Source: Apricaphanius iberus (Eukaryota; Chordata; Actinopteri; Cyprinodontiformes; Aphaniidae). From it: a stretch of DNA of 64,000 bases. The stretch is from assembly GCA_028564705.1 (NCBI GenBank), contig JAPXFQ010001662.1, positions 2,106,001-2,170,000 on the forward strand. The letters run 5' to 3'. Shown here in pieces: positions 10,331 to 20,538 of this stretch; position 1 is the stretch's first letter, and each line of letters opens with the position of its first letter. The notes below the pieces were generated by a model. That model searched no databases, was not told the origin of the DNA, and saw nothing but the letters and a program-made list of their open reading frames with translations. The position numbers and the translations under genes are program-made.

Positions 10331-12349
10331 GTTCAAACCTAATTCTCCGGTTATTGTTTTCGCCAACAGGTGGCAGCAAAGGAGCTCCGTTTTAGAGCCA
10401 ACCCTTCAAGGTAAACGTGAACATGAACGCCAACTTCACGACATTTAACTTATAAACTTAGTTTTGTCAGTTTGTATAATTACTTATCATTTCTTAAAAA
10501 CATCTTAAGAAGATTACGTTATTTATTTATTTACAATTAAAGCTTAAATTATCATTAAAAATATCCTAAAATAGTATTTTCACACACTGTCATAATACAT
10601 AGGAGAACTGTGGCGGAATGTAGGGTTAGGACCAGGGCCACTGAATTTATTTACTTACTTATTTATACTGGTTTCATAATTTAATCTTGGAATTAAACAT
10701 TTCTCCTTCAAGCTTTCTTTTTTTATTCTCTCTCTTTTTTTATTTTTTTTATTCTGCCTTTAACCTCAGAACAAACTAAATTTAGTATATCAGGACCAAA
10801 ACCTAAAACCAACTGTCAAGCACCGCAGTGGTGGTGTCATAATTTTGCCGCTACGGGACATTGGCATTTTGTAGTCATCAAGACAACCATGATCACATCC
10901 ACACACCAAGGTATTCCGGAATGAAAAATGAAGCCAATGAGTCCAGGCCTCATTCTGTTTGAAATGCCGTGCTATGACACAGGAGAGGTGTGTTGAAACA
11001 CATATCTGCGAACCTCACTGAGCTGAAACAATGTTCTAAAGAGCAGTGGGTCTGTTACAGTCATAAACAAAACTTCTGAGAGTTATTGCTTCTAAAGCTA
11101 CTAAAGGCTGCAGAATTAAAAGGTTAGTTTTCCACATCCAGCATTTCCATTTTGTGTATATTGTTTTTTTACACTATGAATCATTTAAAACATTTTAATG
11201 TGTAAATCTCTTGAAATAAAAGTGTGTGTACTTTTTAATGTTGAATTAAATTAGTTAATTCCACATTCCATGTGCTTTTTTATGTATCTATATGAAATCT
11301 CTCTCTCACCTCTTATTTATTAAAACCGCACAATTTTCATAAGGAGTAAGAGACTAGATTAATCTGGATGTGTTTTGCACAAATTTCTAACAAATATTTC
11401 TGAGTATTTCTTCAGTTACAAACTATTTACAGTGTCCAATCAATTTCAATCATATGAGTGTCAGACAAACAACATCAAAGCCCTAGTTTTAGGTCTCACC
11501 AGCTTGATTCATTTTGGCCACAGAAGAACACATTGGGTTGCAGTTCGCAGCTGAAAAACCTATTGACTCGACTGCCTCTCTTACTCATGAGTCCCACCAC
11601 TTATGAATATTTTACAGCACAGTGAAAGATAGCTACATTATGCTTTCACTTTGCTGCTCTGGTACTGAGGTGACCCATGTTTCAGTCACAACCTTTTCTC
11701 CACTGCCAGCCTAGAAAACAGTATTTTGTTTTTGGTAGGAAGATTTTATCAGACACCGTCCATTATAATCACAAAATCTCTTTTACCTGAACGTGAATAA
11801 CACACCTGCTTCTTTCAGTCACATTTTATATAAAGTTGAAGCTAGAATAAAATAGGTTTTCAAATGTTCTACTACTAAATTAGTGTTTTAGCTCAAATAA
11901 AGGCAGCTAAAACAAATGCTAGTCAGTTATTTTATTGTGACATGAGACATATTAGACATAAAGGCTTTTCTAACATAAAAAAACAACATGTACTGACTAA
12001 TGAGGAAGAAACAATTCAACATAGATATTGATTTTGTAAAAAAAAACAAAAAAAAAAACATTTCTTTTACTGAAATTACAGTATTGGTTGTTGGGTTCTT
12101 CATGTCAAATGTAAAGAAGCAATAGCGATAACAGAAAGCAGAGATAGACAAAATTAAACCAATACTTTTTACAATCACTTTGACAAAAATGGCAGACCTT
12201 ACTTTTTCAACATACTAAACAAAAATATACATTGATTTGGGAGAGAAATTGTCCCACAAGCAAAGATATTTAAGCCTTTTGGTTTGATTTGCATTGTGAC
12301 AGTCTTAAAACCTCATCTGTTTCACACCATTAACAGATTGTTACCTATT

Positions 12350-12440
12350 GCTTTTCAACCCTGCTCCCCAAGGCACACTGCCCTGCATGATTCAGGTGTT
12401 TCCCTGTTTCAGCAGGATCCGGAAACACTGGATTAAAGGA
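12350..12440 (+). repeat. Fragment of the 24529 MITE family
   Basis: TTTTCAACCCTGCTCCCCAA followed by GGCACACTGCCCTGCATG matches the left part of the element at 24529-24723. Confidence 0.6.
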
Positions 12441-14337
12441 TCCCATTTATTTATTTTTTGCCATTTTAATCAAAGTAATCTGGATCCTTCATAACTCGTG
12501 TGGTTTTAAAAACTGGCGCTTATATGTTTTACCCGAGCACTGCATTGGGAAGATGTGACATTTATTTCTTCTAACATTGGATTCACCTAATATTTTTTTT
12601 AAGATATCACTTGCTTACATTGTTTTGATGATGCTTCAAATACAATTTGTAGTCCCTTATCAGTTTTAGAAAAAAAATATTCCTAACACACTTCAGATTT
12701 ATCAATTGTAAGAGTGAGCTTTTCTTTTTTTGTCTATTATCAAATATTTTAAACATTGTTTTACGATAATGTGCCAATCTATCAGTTCTCTTTACACTAT
12801 TCTCATTAACCGTTCTAAACTTTTCCTACGACAATATAACGTTGTTTAGTTGGCAAATAAGTGAACTCTGGACTGTGTGATGCATTTCATACTGTGTAAT
12901 TCATGATAGAAAAAATCATAGGACTTGACAAAGAAACTTGTAGAACACCTGTCAACACTACTCATATCTATTGCAGAGGTAACGTTTTATCCAAGAATGT
13001 GATATTCTGCCAATAGCTTGTCCCTTGAGCTTTGTAATCAGATTTCCATGGTTCATAGTTTCAACGTTTTTTTTATAGTCAATAAATTCCCCTTTGCAGT
13101 ATATATGTCTTTAGTTACTTGCATTACCGCCATTGAGGTGGGTCTTTTACCTTGAAATTAATACAGGTCGTCAATCAAGTAAGTAAACTTTTTATATAAA
13201 ATGATCAAGCGTTTGGAAGAACAGTTTTTCAACATAAAAACTAAGAGAGGTGTCAAAGTGTTCCAACTATCTATCTAACTATCTATTTTAATCCATGTAG
13301 AGTAATTACAACTGTTGCAGAGAAAAGCATTAGGGTTAAAAGTCTGGATGAAAGATATATTTCAAACGTTCAGCTTGTTGTTTACCCTGCAAATTTCACA
13401 TTCGTCATACTTTCAGTGTTACCCACATTTCTAGTAGGACCTTTATTGATGTAAAAAGGGGTTAACTTCATTCTATCAGATTCATAGTGACAGGTTTTAC
13501 TTTGCATCTGTTAAAATAAATGGTTAATCTAAAGCCTATGTGAATGTTGTAATCAGGCTATATTTCTCTTATTTCCTCTGAAGCTCCTCAGAGTTTTGTT
13601 TGGAAAGAATTAGGTCATGGATGAATGTGTGAGTGGCTGTGTTTTTAATATTACATCAACTCCTGTCTTGATCCATTTGTTGTGGTCCACTCTGCAAAGT
13701 TGCTTGGGTAACTGCAGACACAGTACACAACTGGAGCGAATGAATAATTTAAGAGGTGCCGAAACTTTCAGATGCTGCTGGTTGTTCACAGACGCTACTA
13801 CTCAAGCAGCAGGTGTCCCCAGGTGGGACTGTGTCAATAAAAAATGTCCAAAAGACGATGGGTGGAATTAAAGATCTGCCAGACCATAAGCTGTTCAGCG
13901 CCCATCAGCCGAAGACGCAGAGAATCCTCTCCTGCTGCCACTTCAGCTACTACAGGTATGTTTTAGAACTGAAAGGAGTCATTAAAGTTTATGATGGTAA
14001 GAAACTATTTACTGCATATTGTCGTAATTAAATTGTATTTTTAATCCTAAATTTACCAGGAAATATTAGTATTTCTGTAAGTTTTTTTGGAATTGCAACA
14101 ATAAAGCATGTAAATGAGGAAATCAAAAATAGCAACCATGTAATATGATGTCCTACTGACATGCTTTTGTCATTTTCAAACCTGCGTCAACGAGATATCA
14201 GAGAAAAATAAAGTAGTAAGAATCCATTATTTGTTTTTTTAAATTATCAAGTAACCTGACCTTCGAAATGAAACTTTTGTTCTTATTTTGGTGATTCATA
14301 ATAGTAAAATTACCACCGTATTTCAGGAAAACTGGTA

Positions 14338-14361
14338 AATATATATATATATATATATATA
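14338..14361 (+). repeat. (AT)12 dinucleotide tract
   Basis: Perfect alternating AT. Confidence 0.9.
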
Positions 14362-15054
14362 ATTTCTCATACAGTTTAACTGCAACTCTCAGCATCACAT
14401 TTAAAAGGATGACATATGCTTTTGAATGTAAAACGATCTGATTAATATAATGAGGTTCTAACTTTTATCTAATCTGGAGTCTGTTAGAGAAAATACTGAC
14501 CGTCTTTTCATTCATTACTCCCATCTGTTGCAGAAACTGATGCCAGTTTCTCATGTTACCTGCAGGCTGTTCAGCCACAGCATCTTTAATTATTCCTTTT
14601 TGTGCAGCGTGTAGCTTTTTTCATCAGAAATTAGCTCAGAGTGTGCCATTTATATATCTTTATTCAAAATTTGGGGTAATTGCCAGTTGTTTATTAACAA
14701 CTGACATTAAAATGAGATAATGTCTTAAAAGGAAACCTCAACTGGGACAGCTCTGGCTGTCTTTCCTCCCATTGCCATAGAAACTAGACAGAGGAATTCA
14801 TTCTGCAGATATTGCAGTCAAATTTGTAGTATCCTAGTCTGATATGTCATTATTATTAATAATCTTTATAGCTTATAATATGGCTGTATATTGATATTAT
14901 CAAACCTATTTTCAGCTTCCATGGGGATCTAGGTCCTCTGAGCTTAAGCCTACAGAAAGCTAAATACACTGCAAAAAGAAATAAAGGGAACACTAAAATA
15001 ACTCATCTCAGATCTGAATGAATGAAATATTATGAAAAAATACTTGGTTCTTTA

Positions 15055-15581
15055 TGGGAGATCAATAGGAGGATCGATAGGCGGACTGGAAAGGCCTCTG
15101 CAGTTATGTGGGGGATGTACCGGTCTGTCGTGGTAATAGGAAAGAGTCTAGCCGAAATGTGAAGCTCTCGATTTACCGTTTGATCTAAGTTCCCACCCTC
15201 AGCTATGGTCACGAATTCTAGGTAGTGAGCTCTCCCTTCAAGATAGGGTGAGAAAGTCAGTCATCTGGTAGGAGATCGAAGTAGAGCCATTGTTCCTTCA
15301 CATCTACAGGAGCCAGTTGAGGTGGCTTGGGCATCTGGTCATGATGACTCCTGGCTGCCTCCCTGGCGAGGTTTTCCGGGCACGTACCACCGGGAGGAGA
15401 CCCAGGGAAGACCCAGGACAAACTCGAGGGACTATTTCTCTCGGCTGCCTTGGGATGCCTCCCAAGTAGCTGGCCCAAGTGGCTGAGGAGAGGGAAGTCT
15501 GGGTCACTCTGCTTAAGGTGCTGCCCCCACGACCCAACCTCGGATAAACTGTAGAGAACGGATGGGCGTATGGATGATTAG
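15055..15581 (+). mobile_element. Rex3/RTE-like LINE, 3' end
   Basis: 5'-truncated. Contains CTCCCTGGCGAGGTTTTCCG, GGGAGGAGACCCAGGGAAGA and GCTGCCCCCACGACCCAACC, the well-known 3' end of Rex3/RTE-type elements. It ends in a short GGATG-rich tail. Flanked by 13-bp target duplications (acttggttcttta at 15042-15054; actttgttcttta at 15582-15594) with one mismatch. Confidence 0.82.
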
Positions 15582-16127
15582 ACTTTGTTCTTTAAATGGT
15601 TAAATGTGCTGACAACAGAATCACACAACAATTATCAATGTAAATCAAACGTATCAACCCATGGAGGTCTGGATTTGGAGTCACACTCAAAATTAAAGTG
15701 GAAAAACAAACTACAGGTTTATCCAAGTTGGATGTAATGTCCTTAAAACAATTCAAAATGAGGCTCAATTGTGTGTGTTGCCTGTACCTGTATGACCTCC
15801 CTACAACACTTGGGCTCAACAAGATCCTTGTTGCCTTCCTCGTGTGTCGCCCTACAATAAATCCTGCTCTTCACCTCTTCATCCTCATCTGCACCTGGGT
15901 CCATCTTTTATCCAGCTGCACATCCCTGACATTCTGACCATTTGAGCTGACACATGCACATTTGTGGCCTGCTGGAGGTAATTTTGCAGGCCTCTGGCAG
16001 TGCTTCTCCTGTTCCTCCTTGCACAAAAGCAGAAGTGGCGGCCATGATGTTGGGATGTTGACCTCATACGGCCTCCTCCACATCTCCTGATGTATTGCCC
16101 TGTCTCCTGGTAGTGCCTCCATTGTCT

Positions 16128-16690
16128 AAACCAGAGGTGCCCAAAGTTTTTCCATTAGAGGGTCAAAATTAAACTCTATCAGAGGGCCGTGGGCCAAATG
16201 TAAAATTTAAGTTGAACCACAAATACTAATAGTGAAGAATAGTAAAATACTTTTTTTTCAAGATTCCTTTCTGTGCAAATAAATACAAAATGACACATAA
16301 GTCCCATTTATCCATTTAAAACATATTTAAATTTCCATATTTGATTGATTTAGCATTGATGTCAGTGAAAAAATATTCATCCGCCCTTGTCTTTTGTCTG
16401 TGTACCACTGACGATGATGCTCCATGTTGATAATAGCTGATAATAGGTAACCCTACGAACTATGGAAGTACTCCGGCGCGGCAACAAAGGCTTGCGATCA
16501 TTTGCAAATTTATCAAATATAAGTATTTGTGGTCTTATGAAGTGAGCAAATGTAAACATGTGCACAAAACTACTCTACATACCCCTTGTAGACCCTTGTG
16601 ATTCAGTTTGGAGAGTAATTATATTGCACATTTAGCTGAGTGAACAATGTGGAGTTCTATGTTATACCCAGGGAAACCATCAGGTGGGCC
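16128..16690 (+). mobile_element. hAT-like remnant inside the Tc1-like element
   Basis: Begins CCAGAGGTGCCCAAAGTTTT and has GAGGGCCGTGGGCCAAATGT; a right end near CCCACTTTGGG is inverse to the left. It separates parts of the surrounding Tc1-like element that resume at about 16695. Limits are approximate. Confidence 0.5.
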
Positions 16691-17198
16691 CCACTTTGGG
16701 AATAAGTTTGTGGTCAGTGGTCACCACCTGCAGAACCACTTCTTTATTGGGGATGTCTTGCTATTTGGCTAGAATTTCCACCTGTTGCCTATTTTATTTG
16801 ATTGTCAGTCAGTGTTGCTTCCTAAGTGGTCAGTTTGAGTTCACAGTAGTGTGATTGACTTGGAGTTATATTGTGTTTTTTAAGTCTTCCCTTTATTTTG
16901 TGAGCAATGCAGAAGAGTGCATAACAAAGAAACCTGATCTGCCGGAACAGTCACAGATCAAAATTCTCTGACCTAGTGAAATATGGAGGACTACGGGGGT
17001 CATTGGAAAAGCAATACAGCATTTTGACGATAACTGCTTAATTGTGAAATAAAAATATAGATTGCTAAATATAATTTCAAATTCAACAATTAATCCATAA
17101 AAAAAAGACAAATTTGAAAAACATTTTGTAATTACACATTTTAAATTTAAATACTAAAGAGGAATTGCAAATTGTATTTATTATTTGATTATTAAATA

Positions 17199-17662
17199 CT
17201 GTGATTTGAAAATGTTTTTCAAATCCTATTTCAAAATGGAGAATTAAATAACACAATTAATAAATGACATTGTAAATATCTTTCCTTTTCATACATTTAA
17301 AAAAGTTATTCCCTTTTCTAAATCCGTTTTCTCTTTCCAGTTCTCATTTTCAAATCCTTTTTGTAATCGCATTTCCTAAATGGTTTACCCTCTCCTTTTA
17401 GCATTCGTGTGACCCTCCTGGTCCCTACACTGCAATTTGAAATTGTATTTTCAAATCCTATTTCAAAATGGAGAATTAAATAACATAATTAATAAATGAG
17501 ATTGTAAATATCTTTCCTTTTCATACATTTAAAAAACGTATTCCCTTTTCTACATCCGTTTTCTCTTTCCATCTCTCATTTTCAAATCCTTTTTGCAATC
17601 ACATTTCCTAAATGGTTTACCCTCCCCTTTTAGCATTCGTGTGACCCTCCTGGTCCCAACAC
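17199..17662 (+). repeat. Two-copy 231-bp tandem duplication
   Basis: The block with TTTCAAAATGGAGAATTAAA at 17230 recurs at 17461; the copies run through TTAGCATTCGTGTGACCCTC and CTGGTCCC. A few substitutions separate them. Confidence 0.9.
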
Positions 17663-17727
17663 TGAAAACCAAGTTCAACCAATCACAGCTGCTCCTCGAA
17701 GGTAACCAGCTCTCTCATTGGTTAGAC

Positions 17728-18031
17728 AGCCACATTTGAGTGGAGCTTGCCGAGCTGTGCGCGCCAAATGGTTTTGATTGCTATGTGCAGACGGTTTGAA
17801 GGAGACATATCATAGCTAAAACTCTAAAATGGAGAACGAAGCAGCTGGCAACATCTGGAGCCGCACTATAAATGATTTAATCACTTTGGCAATGTATGTC
17901 GACAGTGCAGATGCTGATAATGCAAGTACTTTAAGCAGACTGAAGCAGATAAGGCGAAACTTTGAAGCAGTTACAACTCTGTGTTTGCACTGGCGCGCGC
18001 ACAGCTCGGCAAGCTCCACTCAAATTTGGCT
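17728..18031 (+). repeat. Foldback with about 40-bp inverted arms
   Basis: The left arm 17728-17766 (AGCCACATTTGAGTGGAGCT ... GCGCGCCA) is repeated inverted at 17991-18031, with one mismatch and one two-base indel. The spacer of about 225 bases holds most of the small ORF at 17829-18068. No clear target duplication was found, so the class is unknown. Confidence 0.8.
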
Positions 18032-18068
18032 GAAATGTTGTAAATGGCTAAATGCTATAATAAAATAA
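17829..18068 (+). CDS. Unrecognised 79-residue ORF in the foldback
   Basis: I do not recognise this protein. The ATG is in a good context (AAAATGG). The predicted product starts MENEAAGNIWSRTINDLITL, then AMYVDSADADNASTLSRLKQ and IRRNFEAVTTLCLHW, with amphipathic stretches, and its last 30 codons run through the right foldback arm and beyond. Upstream, 17670-17727 contains CCAAT-type boxes (CAACCAATCA and CTCATTGG), so a promoter is conceivable. No introns, polyadenylation signal overlapping the end (AATAAAA at 18059). It may be an open frame by chance in an element; coding status is unproven. Confidence 0.25.
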   Translation: MENEAAGNIWSRTINDLITLAMYVDSADADNASTLSRLKQIRRNFEAVTTLCLHWRAHSSASSTQIWLKCCKWLNAIIK

Positions 18069-18654
18069 AAGTATCAAACTATTAACAACAATTTGTACAA
18101 TGCAGTATGATTTGTTAACCCAATTTTTGTCATAAAAAATGTAATTTCTTTCACAGCTTTTCACACAATTTCAAAGGGCTTACTGTGACAATCATGGCAT
18201 GAATATCGGCCCAGACAATATGTTTTCTAGTTTTTTTTGTTTGGTTGGAATATTAAGACTCTTAAGTTTATTTTATGGAAAGGTTTCAGATTCCCAAAAT
18301 CTGATTTTATCTGTAATAGTACCGAATAATTTAGTGGTGTCCTGAAAGTTTTCATACATATGGTTTTAAACATTGTACTTTTCACATATTTCAGATACTT
18401 TAGAAGATGTGTTTGAAGAAAGAGCAATTAATTAAAATCATCCTGAGGGTACTGAAATTGATTTTCAACACAATGGCATTTATGTAGAGCCTATTATGTA
18501 AAAACATTTATCTTCCCATTATATTGAAATTTACAGGATTCCCGGCACCGTATATGGTGCATTTTTAAATCGTCTCGGTCCATTGTTGTCCTAATGGCAA
18601 AAGAGCATGAAGATTATTTTTTATTTTTTTTGTTTTCCATTTATCCATTACCTA

Positions 18655-18945
18655 AACTGCAGGGAGGCGGGCTGGTGCCTATCTCTGATGGTCATCAGGC
18701 GAGAGGCAGGGGACACCCTGGACAGATCACCAGTCCATCACTGGGCAACACATAGACACACAGGACAAATATATATTCATACAAAAGTGCAGTTTACAAA
18801 GACCAATTAACCTAACAGTCATGTTTTTGGACTGTGGGAGGGAGCCGGAGTACTTACTTAAAACAAGTACTGGGAAACTATGCATGCACAGGGAGAATAT
18901 ATGCAGCCGATATGCAGAAAGACCCCCAATTCTGCAGCCTCACAG
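18655..18945 (+). repeat. Dispersed teleost repeat A
   Basis: Holds GGACACCCTGGACAGATCAC, CAGTCCATCACTGGGCAACA and ATTAACCTAACAGTCATGTT then TTTGGACTGTGGGAGG. Longest uninterrupted copy of this family in the window. Confidence 0.75.
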
Positions 18946-19450
18946 GTAGGCCCTCTAGTGGAAACAAATAATTGGCTGGCACTATAACACCTAGGGACAC
19001 GAAGCAGCAGCTTCATTGCATCATTGTATGCTACCTCAAGCTTCTGCATGCTCTTTATCTTATAGTTAGACAATAATCGAGCAGTATATAGTTGTGTTAT
19101 GTAAGTTCTACTCAAGGAGCACGTCACAAAGTCTGAGCACATAGAAAACTTCCTTTTAAAAATATCAGCTTGAGAATACATTTTACAGCTCCGTCGATAG
19201 AGGTCTTTATCATCTGTCCAGTCATCAGACAACACATGACCAAGGTATTTAACCTCTTCACACACATCAAAAGGGCTGTCTGTCAAATAAAAAGGTTGGG
19301 AAAGTCGATGTCCTGTCCTCAGCGCTTCTAACGATCATTATGTTTTATGTCATGATCAAGGCCATACTGGGAGCACACCATCAGCATCTTATGCAGCCCA
19401 GCACTATATGGACAGAACAAGACTAGATAATCTGCATACATATAGTCCAG
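18946..19450 (-). pseudogene. LINE reverse-transcriptase fragment, minus strand
   Basis: Reading right to left: a YADYLVLFCPYSAGLHKML segment (19427-19438 encodes YADY), then after a frame break VCEEVKYLGHVLSDDWTDDK, then SMQKLEVAYNDAMKLLLRVP. This is the palm and C-terminal part of a non-LTR retrotransposon reverse transcriptase. The catalytic YxDD motif is changed to YADY, and stops interrupt the frame, so it is dead. Confidence 0.75.
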
Positions 19451-19500
19451 ATTCTTCTTCTTTTTTATTAAGTTAACCTGTTAATTTTGCTCTTAATGTG

Positions 19501-19996
19501 ACAGTGTGTAGTTTTTGCTGTACATCTTTGAAAATAGCCATTAAAATATTATGTAATAATAATTACGTAAAGCACATTAATTGCAAAATATTGGCGATAT
19601 TGTAAAACATGACTTTAAAAATCAGTTTTAAAATACATAGGCGTGGGTCCTCTTTTCAGGGGAAAGCCATATTAGATTACGTCTTTACCTCTACAAGAGC
19701 CCGGACGGACAAAGGGCACGGAAAAGCCCGCTATTAAAATATTGATTTCCCCTCAAAATGCAAATAAGTTTTGCCATAAATACATTTTTCCTATTCACTA
19801 TTTCCAAGCGATGAAAGAGAGACTGATGTGCTCGTCATGTTGCTGCAAATAGATCATTCTCAGGGAATTGAGCGTTTGAAAACAGCACTAGTTGGACCTC
19901 CGTTGTTGAGTTTCTTACTCGAAGACACAGATACCGTATGCTTGTGATAATTTAGGTTTGCACTGCCCCCTACTGGCCGAAAATTACACACTGTGT
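19501..19996 (+). mobile_element. MITE with ACAGTGTGTA termini
   Basis: Left end ACAGTGTGTAGTTTTT; right end AAAATTACACACTGTGT, its inverse with few mismatches. Internal CTGCCCCCTACTGGCCGAAA is typical of a common fish MITE. No ORF. Its right end lies 275 bases before the akap9 promoter motifs. Confidence 0.65.
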
Positions 19997-20272
19997 CTTT
20001 AAAGAAGTGAATAGTCAGGTACCAACTTCACTGTTATAGTGTACAGCCATGTTTGGACATGAGAATAATTGCTTGGGAAGCATATGACAAATATATTTTT
20101 TGAAGCAGTTGTGTCATCCTTTTACATAGTTGTGCCCTGGGCAAAGAGCCAAATGACCTAAATCAGAAACTGGAAATAGTTGCCAACCAGTGTGTCAGGC
20201 TTTATGCTTTAAAGATCCTGTCATTATAATATATAACAACTTGCCATACACCCACTCCAGTAAAAACTACTA

Positions 20273-20490
20273 GTGGGCGTGGCTAAGAATCCACCTACCC
20301 GACGTCATCACAGTTGAGTCTCATGTTTACGTGGAAAATATGGCGGCGGACTACAATCAAGGGGATAGCTAGTGATTGCTAGTCAAGCCGTTAGAGAGAT
20401 AGTCGGCTTTCCGCTGTGAGGCTTTTTTCTCCTCGGGGATATTTCTTATGAAGCAGTTTTCCTCTTGTTTCAGCCTCGACAAGAGCGGGA
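20273..20490 (+). promoter_or_regulatory. akap9 promoter and 5' UTR
   Basis: Seen: a KLF/SP-type GTGGGCGTGGC (20273-20283), a near-CRE CGACGTCA (20300-20307) and a YY1-type AATATGGCGGC (20337-20347). YY1 sites of this form often overlap transcription starts, so the start is probably near 20340, giving about 150 bases of 5' UTR. No TATA box. Function is inferred. Confidence 0.5.
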
Positions 20491-20538
20491 ATGGAGGACG
20501 AGGAGAGGCAGAAGAAGCTAGAGGCTGGCAAAGCTAAG
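20491..20538 (+). CDS. akap9: akap9 exon 1
   Basis: Encodes MEDEERQKKLEAGKAK, identical or nearly so to the start of vertebrate AKAP9. Donor AAG|GTAGGA. The ATG context is GGAATGG. Confidence 0.95.

Larger units (their letters stand above)
10331..14966. other. Gene-free spacer between mterf1 and akap9, left part
   Basis: AT-rich DNA with no gene I can support. It holds a fragment of the 24529 MITE family (12350-12440), an (AT) run near 14340, and a CTAT-rich stretch near 13266. Open frames around 13617-14031 have no recognisable protein. Confidence 0.5.
14967..16910 (-). mobile_element. Tc1/mariner-like transposon remnant carrying later insertions
   Basis: Left end CACTGCAAAAAGAAATAAAG then GGAACACT; right end TCCCTTTATTTTGTGAGCAA then TGC; these are inverted copies. 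The transposase was on the minus strand. Around 15885-16067 a frame still reads [20 protein letters not shown] then VHVSAQMVR, the N-terminal DNA-binding region of a teleost DDE transposase. The catalytic part is deleted. Interrupted by a Rex3-like LINE (15055-15581) and by hAT-like debris (16128-16690). Confidence 0.75.

Noticed and set aside
13617..14031. Two overlapping open frames, one ending at a fair donor (CTACTACAG|GTATGT)
   Set aside because: No protein family recognised, one frame lacks an ATG, and no partner exon was found nearby.
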